Below are positions 1 through 8,487 of a DNA stretch of 60,495 nucleotides, in pieces (positions within the stretch are counted from its first letter, which is position 1; the number at the start of each line of letters is the position of its first letter). The stretch lies in contig CALWNP010000013.1 of assembly GCA_944382835.1 (NCBI GenBank), positions 1-60,495 of the forward strand. Direction: 5' to 3'. A program made the translations under genes and the position numbers. This stretch comes from an uncultured Gemmiger sp. (GTDB lineage Bacteria > Bacillota > Clostridia > Oscillospirales > Ruminococcaceae). The notes beneath the pieces are model-generated. The model was not told the origin of the DNA, did no database searches, and was given only the letters and a program-made list of their open reading frames with translations.

Positions 1-876
1 CAGCTCGCCCCAGTCGGTGAAGGGGAAGGCATACTCGATGTCGGTGGTGGCGCGGGAGTAGAAGGCCAGCTCGGCAGCCTCATGGTCCCGCAGGCGGAGG
101 TTCTCCTCCTTGATGCCCAGGCTCAGCAGCCAGTCACGGCAGAAGTTCTTCCAATAGGCGAACCACTCCAGGTCGGTGCCCGGCTTGCAGAAGAACTCGC
201 ACTCCATCTGCTCAAACTCCCGGGTACGGAAGGTGAAGTTGCCGGGGGTGATCTCGTTGCGGAAGGCCTTGCCCACCTGGCAGACGCCGAAGGGCAGCTT
301 GCGGCGGGTGGTGCGCTGGATGTTGGCAAAGTTGACAAAGATGCCCTGGGCGGTTTCGGGGCGCAGGTAGCAGATGCTGCTGGAATCCTCGGTGACGCCG
401 ATGGCAGTCTTGAACATCAGGTTGAACTTGCGGATGGGGGTAAAGTCATGCTTGCCGCAGACGGGGCAGACCACCTCGTCGTGGGAGGCGATGAAGGCGT
501 CCATCTCCTCAAAGGTCATGGCGTCCACATCCACACCCTTGCCCTGCTCGCAGTCGGCAATCAGCTTGTCGGCGCGGTGACGGCTCTTGCAGGAACGGCA
601 GTCCAGCAGCGGGTCGGAGAAGCTGGCCACATGTCCGGTGGTCACCCAGGTCTGCGGGTTCATCAGGATGGCGGCGTCCAGGCCGACGTTGTAGGGGCTT
701 TCCTGCACGAACTTCTTGAGCCAGGCCTTCTTGACGTTGTTCTTGAACTCCACGCCCAGGGGGCCGTAGTCCCAGCTGTTGGCAAGGCCTCCATAGATCT
801 CGCTGCCGGGATAGATGAAGCCGCGGTTTTTGCACAGGTTGACAATCATGTCCAGGGTCTTTTCGCTGTTTTTCAT
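1..876 (-). CDS. glyS: Glycine--tRNA ligase, class II single-chain type (3' part beyond the window)
   Basis: Attaches glycine to tRNA-Gly in the cytoplasm. The first 292 residues are present and the gene runs off the left edge. Translation of the minus strand shows WDYGPLG (residues 35-41), an insert with paired cysteines (CRSC near 93-96, CPVC near 137-140), [10 protein letters not shown] (171-180) and the class II motif 2 core FRNE (205-208). These are typical of the alpha-2 GlyRS of many Firmicutes, not the GlyQ/GlyS two-subunit type. The ATG at 876 is preceded by GGAAGGAG at good spacing. It has its own promoter; the leader is only about 65 bases, with a small GCGTGG/CCACGC hairpin, too short for the T-box often found on glycyl synthetase genes. 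Confidence 0.97.
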   Translation of the reverse strand, partial: MKNSEKTLDMIVNLCKNRGFIYPGSEIYGGLANSWDYGPLGVEFKNNVKKAWLKKFVQESPYNVGLDAAILMNPQTWVTTGHVASFSDPLLDCRSCKSRHRADKLIADCEQGKGVDVDAMTFEEMDAFIASHDEVVCPVCGKHDFTPIRKFNLMFKTAIGVTEDSSSICYLRPETAQGIFVNFANIQRTTRRKLPFGVCQVGKAFRNEITPGNFTFRTREFEQMECEFFCKPGTDLEWFAYWKNFCRDWLLSLGIKEENLRLRDHEAAELAFYSRATTDIEYAFPFTDWGEL

Positions 877-947
877 TTTATACTCCTTCCGCGTGGCTGG
901 CTGCCACGCAAAGCACTTTTTTGCCCCGCTGTGGGCAGATATCAGCT

Positions 948-976
948 ATTATAGCACAGCCCCGCCGCCGTTACAA
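948..976 (-). promoter_or_regulatory. Promoter of glyS
   Basis: On the minus strand TTGTAA (976-971) is followed after 17 bases by TATAAT (953-948), which is also preceded by TGC (extended -10). It lies between the stop of the 74-residue ORF and the glyS start, so glyS has its own promoter. Confidence 0.8.
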
Positions 977-988
977 GCCGCCTTCCCG

Positions 989-1213
989 TTACAGAAACTG
1001 CCGGGCCAGCCGGCGGGCCAGTTTCAGCAGCAAGGCAGGGTCCCGCAGGGCGGGGTCCGCTGCAACCAGCCGGTCCAGCTCCTCCCGCACCCGGGGGATC
1101 TTGCGCAGCGGGATGCCGATGGCCGCCAGATCCCGCACCGTCACCGGGGCATGGGGCGGTTGGGGACCTGTTTTTTGTACAGCATGGGGGTCAAAGCCAT
1201 AGATCAGCTTCAT
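989..1213 (-). CDS. Small protein of 74 residues resembling the C-terminal tail of CCA-adding enzymes
   Basis: The ORF has a good ribosome site (GCAGGAGG, about 7 bases before the ATG at 1213) and points toward glyS. The stretch from about residue 24 (VTVRDLAAIGIPLRKIPRV) onward recalls the short C-terminal segment of Firmicute tRNA nucleotidyltransferases, in which a DL..lGi.PG.. motif is followed by a helix. There is no nucleotidyltransferase domain here. A complete cca gene lies 1.6 kb away on the same strand and has its own C-terminal tail. The likeness is judged by eye and is weak; function is unknown. A possible minus-strand TATAAT lies at 1273-1268. Confidence 0.6.
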   Translation of the reverse strand: MKLIYGFDPHAVQKTGPQPPHAPVTVRDLAAIGIPLRKIPRVREELDRLVAADPALRDPALLLKLARRLARQFL

Positions 1214-1292
1214 TGTTCCAATCCTCCTGCGGATAAAATGCCGGTTTCAAGGTTTCGTTTTCTGTAATTATACCAAAATTTCAAAAAAAGTG

Positions 1293-1321
1293 TTTATTTT
1301 ACCAATGAAAAATTATATAAT
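1293..1321 (+). promoter_or_regulatory. Probable promoter of murC
   Basis: A perfect TATAAT lies at 1316-1321 in an AT-rich stretch. The -35 at 17-base spacing is weak (TTTATT, 1293-1298). It is the only good -10 between the divergent small ORF and murC. Confidence 0.45.
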
Positions 1322-1389
1322 GATAAAGCATTACATTTCATTTTGTTGCGCCCCAACAGGAGGGCGGACGTTGGTATGAGGTGACCTTG

Positions 1390-2760
1390 ATGGCTAATTT
1401 CAGTAGTTACAGCTCCAAACTGTTGGACGGCGTGCAGCGGGTACATTTTATCGGCTGCGGCGGTTCCGGTATGTATCCCCTGATCCAGATTTTGCACTCC
1501 CGCGGGCTGACCCTCACCGGCAGCGATGTGGAGGAAACCAAAATCACCCAGAGCGAGCGCGCCATGGGGATGACCGTTATTCTGGGGCATGACGCCGCCA
1601 ACCTGGGCGACGCCCAGCTGGTGGTGTACAGTGCAGCCATCCACGACGACAACCCCGAGCTGCAGGCCGCCCGTGCCCACGGCATTCCCACGGTGGAGCG
1701 CAGCGTGCTGCTGGGCTATGTGAGCCGGCTGTACCCCCAGAGTGTCTGTGTGTCCGGCACCCACGGCAAAACCACCACCACCGGCATGATCACCACCATG
1801 CTGGAGCTGGCCGGCCGGGACCCGGCGGCGGTCATCGGCGGCCAGCTGCCGCTGATCGGCGGCTACGGCAAGGCCGGCAGCGGCCACAGCATCGTCATCG
1901 AGGCCTGCGAATACAGCGAGACCTTCCTGCAGCTCACCCCCGCCGTCGGGGTGATCCTGAACATTGACAACGACCATCTGGAGTATTACCATACCATGGG
2001 CAAGCTCAAACTGGCCTTCCAGAAGTTTGCGCTGCTCTCCCACACCGTGATCTTCAACATGGACGACCGCAACACCCTGGATGTGGTGAACACCATCGAC
2101 CGGCCGGTTCTCTCCTTCGGCATCCGGGAGGATGCCCGGTTCCGCGCCGTCAACATCCAGGAATACCGCCCCGGTTTCTACGCCTTTGACGTGGAGGAGC
2201 TGGGCGATCACTTTGCTCACATCGAGCTGGGGGTGCCCGGCTACCACAACATCTACAACGCCCTGGCCATGTGCTGCTGCGTCCGTCCGCTGGGTCTGAA
2301 CCCCGCCGACGCCGAGCGGGCCGCCAAGGATTTCAAAGGCACCGGGCGCCGGTTCCAGATCAAGGGCGAGTGCAACGGCGCCGTGGTGGTGGACGATTAC
2401 GCCCACCATCCCACCGAGCTGGCCGCCACCCTGGCCACCGCCAAGAAGATGGGCTATGACCGGGTGATCGCAGTGCATCAGCCCTTCACCTATTCCCGTA
2501 CCAAGGCGCTGATGAAGGACTTTGCCGAGGTGCTGCGTCAGGCCGACCAGTGCGTGCTGCTGCCCATCATGGGAAGCCGCGAGGTGGACGACGGCAGCGT
2601 CAAGAGCGAAGACCTGGCCGCCAAGATTCCCGGCTGCGTGGTGGTCGGCGGCCTGAAGGAAGCCGCCGACTGGGTCAAGCAGAACGCCCGCAAGGGGGAC
2701 CTGGTCCTCTGCATGAGCTGCGGGGACCTGTACAAGGCCGCCGACATGATGGTGGAATAA
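1390..2760 (+). CDS. murC: UDP-N-acetylmuramate--L-alanine ligase (MurC)
   Basis: Adds L-alanine to UDP-N-acetylmuramic acid using ATP, the first amino-acid step of peptidoglycan precursor synthesis, in the cytoplasm. The 456-residue product has the N-terminal nucleotide-sugar loop GCGGSGM (22-28), the ATP-binding GTHGKTTTT motif (about 123-131), the ligase central domain with LNIDNDHLEYY, and the C-terminal DDYAHHPTE. The usual length for MurC is 440-480. I chose the ATG at 1390 because GAGGTG lies six bases upstream; an in-frame GTG at 1381 is possible but poorly spaced. The gene stands alone between a promoter and a strong terminator, outside any division/cell-wall cluster. Confidence 0.96.
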   Translation: MANFSSYSSKLLDGVQRVHFIGCGGSGMYPLIQILHSRGLTLTGSDVEETKITQSERAMGMTVILGHDAANLGDAQLVVYSAAIHDDNPELQAARAHGIPTVERSVLLGYVSRLYPQSVCVSGTHGKTTTTGMITTMLELAGRDPAAVIGGQLPLIGGYGKAGSGHSIVIEACEYSETFLQLTPAVGVILNIDNDHLEYYHTMGKLKLAFQKFALLSHTVIFNMDDRNTLDVVNTIDRPVLSFGIREDARFRAVNIQEYRPGFYAFDVEELGDHFAHIELGVPGYHNIYNALAMCCCVRPLGLNPADAERAAKDFKGTGRRFQIKGECNGAVVVDDYAHHPTELAATLATAKKMGYDRVIAVHQPFTYSRTKALMKDFAEVLRQADQCVLLPIMGSREVDDGSVKSEDLAAKIPGCVVVGGLKEAADWVKQNARKGDLVLCMSCGDLYKAADMMVE

Positions 2761-2778
2761 CCTTTCCAAGACAAAATA

Positions 2779-2816
2779 ATGCCCGCCGCACTCCGAAGTG
2801 CAGCGGGCATTTTTTT
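2779..2816 (+). terminator. Intrinsic terminator after murC
   Basis: The stem ATGCCCGC...GCGGGCAT (2779-2810) with an inner GCACT/AGTGC pairing is followed by six T (2811-2816). It sits between convergent murC and cca. Confidence 0.93.
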
Positions 2817-2851
2817 GCAATTTTCTGTCCGGCCGGCTTTCTGCCGCCCTG

Positions 2852-4243
2852 TCATTTCCGCCGCTGGCGTTCATCCAGAGCCTCCAGCAGCGCCTCCCGG
2901 TCATTGGGCAGCCTGCCCTCCATCACCGCCTGCAGCAGCTGGTGGAGCACCTGACCCACCATGGGGCCGGGGCGCACCCCGTGCTCCATCACATCGCCGC
3001 CGTTGACCTGCAGCATCCCCACTGCATAGCAGCCATGGACCGCCAGATAGCTCATCCGCTCCTCGAAGGCCTCTACCTCCCGCCGGCGGGCCAGCACCGC
3101 CCCGTTCTGGGCGTGGGCGTCCAGATCGGCGTATTTCAGCCGGCACAGCCGCCGCAGAAAGGCGGCGCCGTACTGTCCCAGCGCCCGCAGGGTGGCCGGG
3201 TCCCCCTGCGGCAGCGGGGCGTCGTGGATGGCCACCAGGCCGGACGCCCCCTGTACCAGTGCGTTGGACGCCCGGAGCCGGCGCAGGATATCCCGGGCCA
3301 ACCGGGCGCCCCGCTGGTTGTGGCCGTAAAAGTGCACCGTCCCATCGGCCGCCACGGTGCGGCAGAGGGGCTTGGCCAGATCGTGGAGAAAGGCCGCCCA
3401 GCGCAGCATCTGGGCCCCCCGTTCTTCCAGCCCCTGCAGATTCAGCGCCCCCACCGCCACCGCGGTGTGCTGCCAGACATCATAGCAGTGCCACCGCCCC
3501 GGCTGGTCGCAGCCGATGCAGGGCAGGATCTCAGGGATCACCCCGGCCAGCACCTCGCCGTATTGGGAAAGCACCTGCCCTGCGTTGGGGCCGGACAGCA
3601 GCTTGTCCAGCTCGGTGAAGCAGCGCTCGGCCGAAATGCGGTTCAGCGTCCCGCACAGCTGGCGGGCCGCCCGGGCGGTGGCTTCCTCCAGGGAAAAGCC
3701 CAACTGGGCCGCAAACCGCACCGCCCGCAGAATCCGCAGGGCATCCTCACCGAACCGCGCAGCGGGGTCTCCCACACAGCGGATCAGACCGGCAGCCAGG
3801 TCTGCCCGGCCGCCGTACAGGTCCACCAGCCCCGCTGTGGGGGAATAGGCCATGGCGTTGATGGTAAAATCCCGCCGGGCCAGGTCCTCCCGCAGTTGGG
3901 GCACAAAGAGGACCCCATCGGGGTGGCGGCCATCGGAATAGCCCGCCTCCACCCGGTAGGTGGTGATCTCGTAGACCGCTCCCTCCAGCACCAGGGCCAC
4001 GGTGCCGTGCTTTTCCCCGGTCAGGATCTGGCGGCAGTCAGAGAAAATCGCCTTGGTCTGGTCGGGGGTGGCATCGGTGCAGATGTCCCAGTCGCCGGGC
4101 CGGCGGCCCAGCAGGCTGTCCCGGACACAGCCCCCCACCACATAGGCCGAATGTCCCGCCCGGTGCAGGGTGTCCAGCAGCATCGCCACCGGGGCGGGAA
4201 GCGGAATGGTGACCGCTCCCCCCTGCCCTGCCGGCCCTGTCAT
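2852..4243 (-). CDS. cca: CCA-adding tRNA nucleotidyltransferase / poly(A) polymerase family
   Basis: Builds or repairs the 3' CCA end of tRNAs. The 463-residue class II enzyme shows the polymerase head with VVGGCVRD (about 35-42) and the metal-binding DWD (51-53), the RRDFTINAMAY motif, an RNA-binding neck (GEDALRILRAVRFAAQLGF) and an HD-type segment (FLHDLAKP) in the C-terminal half, then a short tail. The ATG at 4243 overlaps the stop of the upstream gene (ATGA), so the pair is translationally coupled. A longer reading frame continues upstream, but it would run through the neighbouring gene in another frame. Whether it adds CCA, or only CC or A, cannot be told from sequence alone. Confidence 0.93.
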   Translation of the reverse strand: MTGPAGQGGAVTIPLPAPVAMLLDTLHRAGHSAYVVGGCVRDSLLGRRPGDWDICTDATPDQTKAIFSDCRQILTGEKHGTVALVLEGAVYEITTYRVEAGYSDGRHPDGVLFVPQLREDLARRDFTINAMAYSPTAGLVDLYGGRADLAAGLIRCVGDPAARFGEDALRILRAVRFAAQLGFSLEEATARAARQLCGTLNRISAERCFTELDKLLSGPNAGQVLSQYGEVLAGVIPEILPCIGCDQPGRWHCYDVWQHTAVAVGALNLQGLEERGAQMLRWAAFLHDLAKPLCRTVAADGTVHFYGHNQRGARLARDILRRLRASNALVQGASGLVAIHDAPLPQGDPATLRALGQYGAAFLRRLCRLKYADLDAHAQNGAVLARRREVEAFEERMSYLAVHGCYAVGMLQVNGGDVMEHGVRPGPMVGQVLHQLLQAVMEGRLPNDREALLEALDERQRRK

Positions 4244-4629
4244 TGCATCTGCCATTCCTGGCTCAGGTCCACGGTGCAGGTCACACAGTCCCCTTCCTGG
4301 CGCAGCGCCGCGATCTTGTCCGCCGCGGCCTGGGCATCCGGCATCCAGGTGACCAGGAAGAAGTTCTCGGCGGGCACCCCGTAATAGACCCACACCCCGT
4401 CGGTGCGGACCAGGTCGGTGAGGTGGTCCAGCTCCTCGCCATCCAGCAGGCCCTGGCCCTCCTCGGCGTAGATCATCTCGGGGGTGATCTGGATGGAATC
4501 GATGACGGTGATGCTGCTGTTGATGTAGGTATCCCGGTCGGTTTCCTGCCCGCCCTGGGCCCAGACCGAGGCAAACGCCTTGATCAGCAGTTCCCGTACC
4601 TCCAGCATCTTGTCTCCGGCTTTATACAT
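4240..4629 (-). CDS. Hypothetical protein, 129 residues, upstream partner of cca
   Basis: I do not recognise a family. The product is acidic, has no signal peptide or membrane segment, and looks like a small alpha/beta cytoplasmic protein (ITVIDSIQITPEMIYAEEG, then a WVYYG...FFLVTW pair of strands). The start is taken as the ATG at 4629, preceded by AAGGAAGTG; an upstream in-frame GTG sits inside that ribosome site. Its stop overlaps the cca start by four bases, so the two form an operon. An extended -10 is visible upstream at 4672-4680. Confidence 0.75.
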   Translation of the reverse strand: MYKAGDKMLEVRELLIKAFASVWAQGGQETDRDTYINSSITVIDSIQITPEMIYAEEGQGLLDGEELDHLTDLVRTDGVWVYYGVPAENFFLVTWMPDAQAAADKIAALRQEGDCVTCTVDLSQEWQMQ

Positions 4630-4671
4630 GATGGACACTTCCTTTTTTCAGTTTTGCATTTGGCTGCCAAC

Positions 4672-4680
4672 AGTATAGCA
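4672..4680 (-). promoter_or_regulatory. Extended -10 promoter of the hypothetical-cca operon
   Basis: TGCTATACT is read on the minus strand, about 45 bases before the start codon. There is no recognisable -35, as expected for an extended -10 promoter. Confidence 0.5.
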
Positions 4681-4740
4681 CAAACCGTTCCCCTGTGCCA
4701 GATTGGAACGGCATCTTGCTGACCGCCATGGTGTTTGGGC

Positions 4741-4772
4741 AAAAAGGAGAGCCGCCCCGGCGGAGCGGCTCT
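4741..4772 (-). terminator. Terminator after the glycosyltransferase gene
   Basis: On the minus strand AGAGCCGC (4772-4765) pairs with GCGGCTCT (4755-4748), followed by CC and five T (4745-4741). Confidence 0.85.
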
Positions 4773-4780
4773 GTGCTGCA

Positions 4781-5800
4781 TCAGTTGAATTTGAAGATTT
4801 TCTGGGCCACATGATACCCCCAGAGGGAAAGACGGCGTCCTGCCGCGGTGGGCAGGTTGGTCAGCCCCGCCACCGACAGGCAGCAGCGGCGCCAGACCCG
4901 CTTGTCGTGCCGTTTGAGGTAGTCCCACAAATCCTTTTTCTTGGCCAGAGCCTGAGGGGTGCCGTCCATGGTCAGAAAGACGCTGGAAATGGTCATCATC
5001 ATCGAGAGGTAGTTGAGCATATAGGCCCGCAGCTTTTTCTGCCGCTCGGGCAGGGCATAGAGGTCCACCGCGTCAATCATGATCCGGGTCACCCGCAGCT
5101 GCTGGTCCACCCGCTTGAGCATAACCTTTTCGTTGACGCTCTGGTCCTCCCGACCGATGAAATAGCGGTAGAGGTCCAGATCCAGATAGTACAGCCGCTC
5201 ACAGCAGGGCAGCGGCTGGTAGACAAAGACGTTGTCCACATAGAAGGTGTGCTTGGGCAGCTCCAGCTTGCACTGGCGCAGAATCTGGGTGCGGTAGATG
5301 ACGGTGTGCATCAGGATGTTCTGGCTCTGGGGGAAATGCCCAATCTCCTCCCAGGTAAACACCCGGTTCTGGGGCAGAATCCGGGTATAGCGGACGGTGT
5401 GATGGGTGTTGTCCACCGTATGCTCGTAGACATAATTGCACATCAGCAGGTCCACCGGCTGGTCCATGGCGGCAAACTCCCGCAGCTTGGCCATCACCTG
5501 CTGCAGGGCATCCCCGTCCAGCCAGTCGTCGGAGTCCACCACCTTGTAGTAGAGGCCGGTGGCGTTGCGGATGCCCTGGTTGACCCCCTCGCCGTGGCCG
5601 CCGTTTTTCTGGTGGATGACCCGGACGATGTCGGGATACTTTTCGGCGTAGGCGTCGGCAATCTTGCCGGTGTTGTCCTTGGAGCCGTCATCCACCAGGA
5701 TGATCTCGGCCTCGGGGCCGGCGGGAAGCAGGCTTTCGATGCAGCGGTCCATATAGTCGGCCGAGTTGTAACAGGGCACGGTAAAGGTGATCAGTTTCAT
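4781..5800 (-). CDS. Family 2 glycosyltransferase
   Basis: Transfers a sugar from an activated donor to a glycan or lipid acceptor at the inner face of the membrane; donor and acceptor are unknown. The 339-residue product has the GT-A fold signs FTVPCYNSADYMDRCIESLL at the N-terminus, IILVDDGSKDNTG (nucleotide binding) and the metal-binding DSDDW motif near residue 90. The C-terminal third is rich in helices and basic residues and has no clear membrane segment. The ATG at 5800 follows GAGGAG; a longer frame upstream has no ribosome site. It lies 29 bases after a HAD phosphatase gene and is probably co-transcribed with it. Confidence 0.9.
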   Translation of the reverse strand: MKLITFTVPCYNSADYMDRCIESLLPAGPEAEIILVDDGSKDNTGKIADAYAEKYPDIVRVIHQKNGGHGEGVNQGIRNATGLYYKVVDSDDWLDGDALQQVMAKLREFAAMDQPVDLLMCNYVYEHTVDNTHHTVRYTRILPQNRVFTWEEIGHFPQSQNILMHTVIYRTQILRQCKLELPKHTFYVDNVFVYQPLPCCERLYYLDLDLYRYFIGREDQSVNEKVMLKRVDQQLRVTRIMIDAVDLYALPERQKKLRAYMLNYLSMMMTISSVFLTMDGTPQALAKKKDLWDYLKRHDKRVWRRCCLSVAGLTNLPTAAGRRLSLWGYHVAQKIFKFN

Positions 5801-5829
5801 AGGTTGTTCTCCTCTTTCCAGTTTTGGGG

Positions 5830-6489
5830 TCAGGCATGGCGCATCTCGGCCACCCATTGGGGCCAGGACTCCACCGCCGCATCCGCCACAGCGCGGGTGG
5901 CGGGCCAGTCCTCCTCGGTGAAGGTATCCCGCACCGCAATGGTGAAGAAGCCCGCCTTTTTGGCGGTATGCACCGCGGTGGGGGAATCCTCAAAGACCAT
6001 GACCTGCTCCGGGCCCGGGGCCCCCAGCAATTCGGTGGCCCGCAGATAGACCTCGGGTTCCGCCTTGCCCTGGGGATTGGTGCAGGCGATGGTGAAGGCA
6101 AACCGGTCCAGGATGCCAAAGCGGGTCAGCGCTGCGTCCACCAGCGCCTTCTCGGTGCCGGAGGCCACGCACATCCTGACTCCCCACTGGCCCAGCAGGT
6201 CCAGGGCGTCCAGAGCGCCGGGCTTGAGCACCGCCACCTCGGCATAGGCGCGGCGGGCCTCCTCCCGGATGATTTTGGCCGCCTCCTCCGGGGTGATGGG
6301 CAGCTGGTATTTGTTGACATAGAACTCGGCACTGCCCTCGATGGTCAGGGTCATGTTGTCCCGGCGGTCCTCCCGCGGGAAGGTCTTTCCCCAGCGGGCC
6401 AGCACCCGGTCGGCCACCACATCCCACATGCCGGTGGAGTCCAGCAGGGTCCCATCCATATCCAGAATTGCATAAGGCAACAACTGCAT
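5830..6489 (-). CDS. HAD-family sugar-phosphate phosphatase or phosphoglucomutase-like
   Basis: A 219-residue haloacid dehalogenase-type hydrolase. The nucleophile motif DMDGTLLDS lies at about residues 10-18, motif II is VASGTEK (near 112-118), and the C-terminal VFEDSPTAV is motif III/IV. An alpha-helical cap is inserted after motif I (subclass IA, like beta-phosphoglucomutase and 2-deoxyglucose-6-phosphatase). The substrate cannot be assigned. The ATG at 6489 follows GGGGGAGGG. It is the first gene of a two-gene unit with the glycosyltransferase. Confidence 0.88.
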   Translation of the reverse strand: MQLLPYAILDMDGTLLDSTGMWDVVADRVLARWGKTFPREDRRDNMTLTIEGSAEFYVNKYQLPITPEEAAKIIREEARRAYAEVAVLKPGALDALDLLGQWGVRMCVASGTEKALVDAALTRFGILDRFAFTIACTNPQGKAEPEVYLRATELLGAPGPEQVMVFEDSPTAVHTAKKAGFFTIAVRDTFTEEDWPATRAVADAAVESWPQWVAEMRHA

Positions 6490-6516
6490 TGTGTTCCCTC
6501 CCCCAAGTCAATATAC

Positions 6517-6544
6517 GTTATAAGGATACATGTTTTTGCGGCAA
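6517..6544 (-). promoter_or_regulatory. Possible promoter of the HAD-glycosyltransferase unit
   Basis: On the minus strand TTGCCG (6544-6539), 16 bases, then TATAAC (6522-6517). It lies downstream of the pckA terminator on the same strand, so a promoter is needed here. Confidence 0.45.
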
Positions 6545-6593
6545 AAAACAAGTCTGAAACGGAAGCTGCGCCGTCGAAATTCTGCGCCGCAGC

Positions 6594-6637
6594 AAAAAAG
6601 CACCCCCGTGCTCCGGCAATGCAGAACACGGGGGTGC
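6594..6637 (-). terminator. Intrinsic terminator of pckA
   Basis: An 11-bp perfect stem GCACCCCCGTG / CACGGGGGTGC (6600-6610 with 6627-6637) is followed on the minus strand by six T (6599-6594). Confidence 0.95.
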
Positions 6638-6667
6638 AGGTTTCAGTTACAACTGCGCAGCAGAGGA

Positions 6668-8260
6668 TCAGACCTTCGGCTTGGGGCCGGCGTTGGCGAT
6701 CTCAGCGGGCATGTTGGGGTACTTCTTGGCGAAGTTGTCGGCGAACATCTGGGCCAGCTTGTTGGCCTGAGCATCGTAGGCAGCCTTGTCTTCCCACATG
6801 CCACGGGCATCCAGCTTCTCATCCGGCACGCCGGGGCAGCTGACGGGGTAGTCGACATTGAAGATGTCATGATGCTTGAACTCGATGTTGTCGAAGGTGC
6901 CGTTCAGGGCAGCGGTGACCATGGCACGGGTGTAGGGCAGGCTCATGCGCTTGGCGCCCATGGCAGCACTGCCGCCGGCCCAACCGGTGTTGACCAGGTA
7001 GACCTTGGTGCCGTACTCGTCCAGCTTCTTGCCCAGCATCTCGGCGTAGACCGAGGGATCCATCGGCATAAAGGGCTCGCCGAACAGGGTGGAGAAGGTG
7101 GGCTGCGGCTCGGTGACGCCACGCTCGGTGCCGGCCAGCTTGGAGGTGAAGCCGGTGACGAAGTGGTACATAGCAGCCTCACGGCTCAGACGGCTGACCG
7201 GGGGCAGAACGCCGAAGGCATCGGCGGTCAGGAAGATGACAACCTTGGGGATGCCGCCAACGCCCGGGATCTGGGCATTGTCAATGTAGTTGATGGGGTA
7301 GCCCACACGGGTGTTCTCGGTCAGGCTGCCGTCGTCGAAGTCCAGCTCACGGGTCTCGGGATCCATGACCACGTTCTCGACCAGGGAGCCGAACTTGATG
7401 GCGCCGTAGATCTCGGGCTCGTGCTCAGCGCTCAGGTTGATGCACTTGGCATAGCAGCCGCCCTCGAAGTTGAAGACGCCGTCGGGGCTCCAGCCGTGCT
7501 CGTCGTCGCCGATCAGCTTGCGGCCGGGGTCAGCAGACAGGGTGGTCTTGCCGGTGCCGGACAGGCCGAAGAAGACAGCGGTCTCATGGGTGACAGGATC
7601 CATGTTGGCGGAGCAGTGCATGGGCAGGACGTTCTCCTTGACCATGACATAGTTCATGGTGGAGAAGACGCTCTTCTTGATCTCGCCGCTGTACTGGCTG
7701 CCGCAGATGACGATCATGTGAGCTTCGTAGTCGATCATGATGGCGGCTTCGCTGTTGACGCCGTCCACCTCGGGATCGCACTTGAAGCCGGGGGCCACCA
7801 GCATGGTGTAGTCGGGCTCGCCATAGTCGGCCAGTTCCTCAGCGGTGGGGCGGATCAGCAGCTCATGGATGAACATGTTCTGGCTGGCCAGCTCGTTGAT
7901 GATGCGGAACTTCTTGGTGTACTTCTTGTCAGCGCCGGCGAAACCGTCGAAGATGAAGATTTCACGGCCCTGCAGGTAAGCAGCAACCTTGCTCTTGATG
8001 GCGTTGAACTTTTCACGGCTGATGGGACGGTTGACCTTGCCCCAGGCGATCTCGTTGTGGATGCCCTCGCTGTCAACGATGAACTTATCGTTGGGGGAGC
8101 GGCCGGTGTACTTGCCGGTGGTGACAACCAGAGCGCCGGTCTTGGACAGGGAGCCTTCGCCGCGGCGCAGAGCGGCTTCGGTCAACTGGGCGGGGGTCAG
8201 ATTGCGGTACACAGCCTTGGGGCCGATGATACCGAGTTTTTCAATTCCATAGGTCTCCAT
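6668..8260 (-). CDS. pckA: Phosphoenolpyruvate carboxykinase (ATP)
   Basis: Interconverts oxaloacetate + ATP and phosphoenolpyruvate + ADP + CO2. In fermentative gut bacteria it may run toward oxaloacetate to fix CO2 and gain ATP; that direction is inference. The 530-residue protein shows the substrate motif TGKYTGRSPNDKF (48-60), the kinase-1a P-loop GLSGTGKTT (232-240), DDEHGW (252-257), the GGCYAK segment (267-272) and the late GFTSKLAGTE motif, all typical of the ATP-dependent family. The ATG at 8260 follows AAGGAGG. It is a single-gene transcript with a good promoter and a strong terminator. Confidence 0.98.
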   Translation of the reverse strand: METYGIEKLGIIGPKAVYRNLTPAQLTEAALRRGEGSLSKTGALVVTTGKYTGRSPNDKFIVDSEGIHNEIAWGKVNRPISREKFNAIKSKVAAYLQGREIFIFDGFAGADKKYTKKFRIINELASQNMFIHELLIRPTAEELADYGEPDYTMLVAPGFKCDPEVDGVNSEAAIMIDYEAHMIVICGSQYSGEIKKSVFSTMNYVMVKENVLPMHCSANMDPVTHETAVFFGLSGTGKTTLSADPGRKLIGDDEHGWSPDGVFNFEGGCYAKCINLSAEHEPEIYGAIKFGSLVENVVMDPETRELDFDDGSLTENTRVGYPINYIDNAQIPGVGGIPKVVIFLTADAFGVLPPVSRLSREAAMYHFVTGFTSKLAGTERGVTEPQPTFSTLFGEPFMPMDPSVYAEMLGKKLDEYGTKVYLVNTGWAGGSAAMGAKRMSLPYTRAMVTAALNGTFDNIEFKHHDIFNVDYPVSCPGVPDEKLDARGMWEDKAAYDAQANKLAQMFADNFAKKYPNMPAEIANAGPKPKV

Positions 8261-8309
8261 TGGAAAAATACCTCCTTGTACGCCATTTTAAAATCATGGA
8301 TCTGTATTT

Positions 8310-8338
8310 AGTATATCGCATGAACCTTGAAAACGCAA
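8310..8338 (-). promoter_or_regulatory. Promoter of pckA
   Basis: On the minus strand TTGCGT (8338-8333), 17 bases, then TATACT (8315-8310), about 50 bases before the start codon. A sequence with a loose half-match to a CcpA cre box (plus-strand TTGAAAACG near 8328) overlaps the -35; this is only suggestive. Confidence 0.75.
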
Positions 8339-8422
8339 TGGACGAAATGTTGGATTTGTTAGAAATTACACGAACGGGTTTTATAGCATGCGCACAAAAA
8401 TTTTCCAATTGTTGCACAGATA

Positions 8423-8431
8423 TGCTATAAT
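8423..8431 (+). promoter_or_regulatory. Extended -10 promoter of the nitroreductase gene
   Basis: TGCTATAAT is followed about 57 bases later by the start codon. The -35 region (TTCCAA) is poor. Confidence 0.65.
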
Positions 8432-8487
8432 AAGCGAACAGGTACAAGCAACACAGTAATCATTTGTTCATGAAAGGAGACTGTTTT

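Noticed and set aside
877-988. T-box riboswitch for glyS
   Set aside because: The leader is about 65 bases and lacks the AGGGTGGNACCGCG-type T-box sequence and antiterminator.
8328-8341. CcpA cre-like sequence over the pckA -35
   Set aside because: Only the left half matches; at least three mismatches to the consensus. Mentioned with the promoter but not called.
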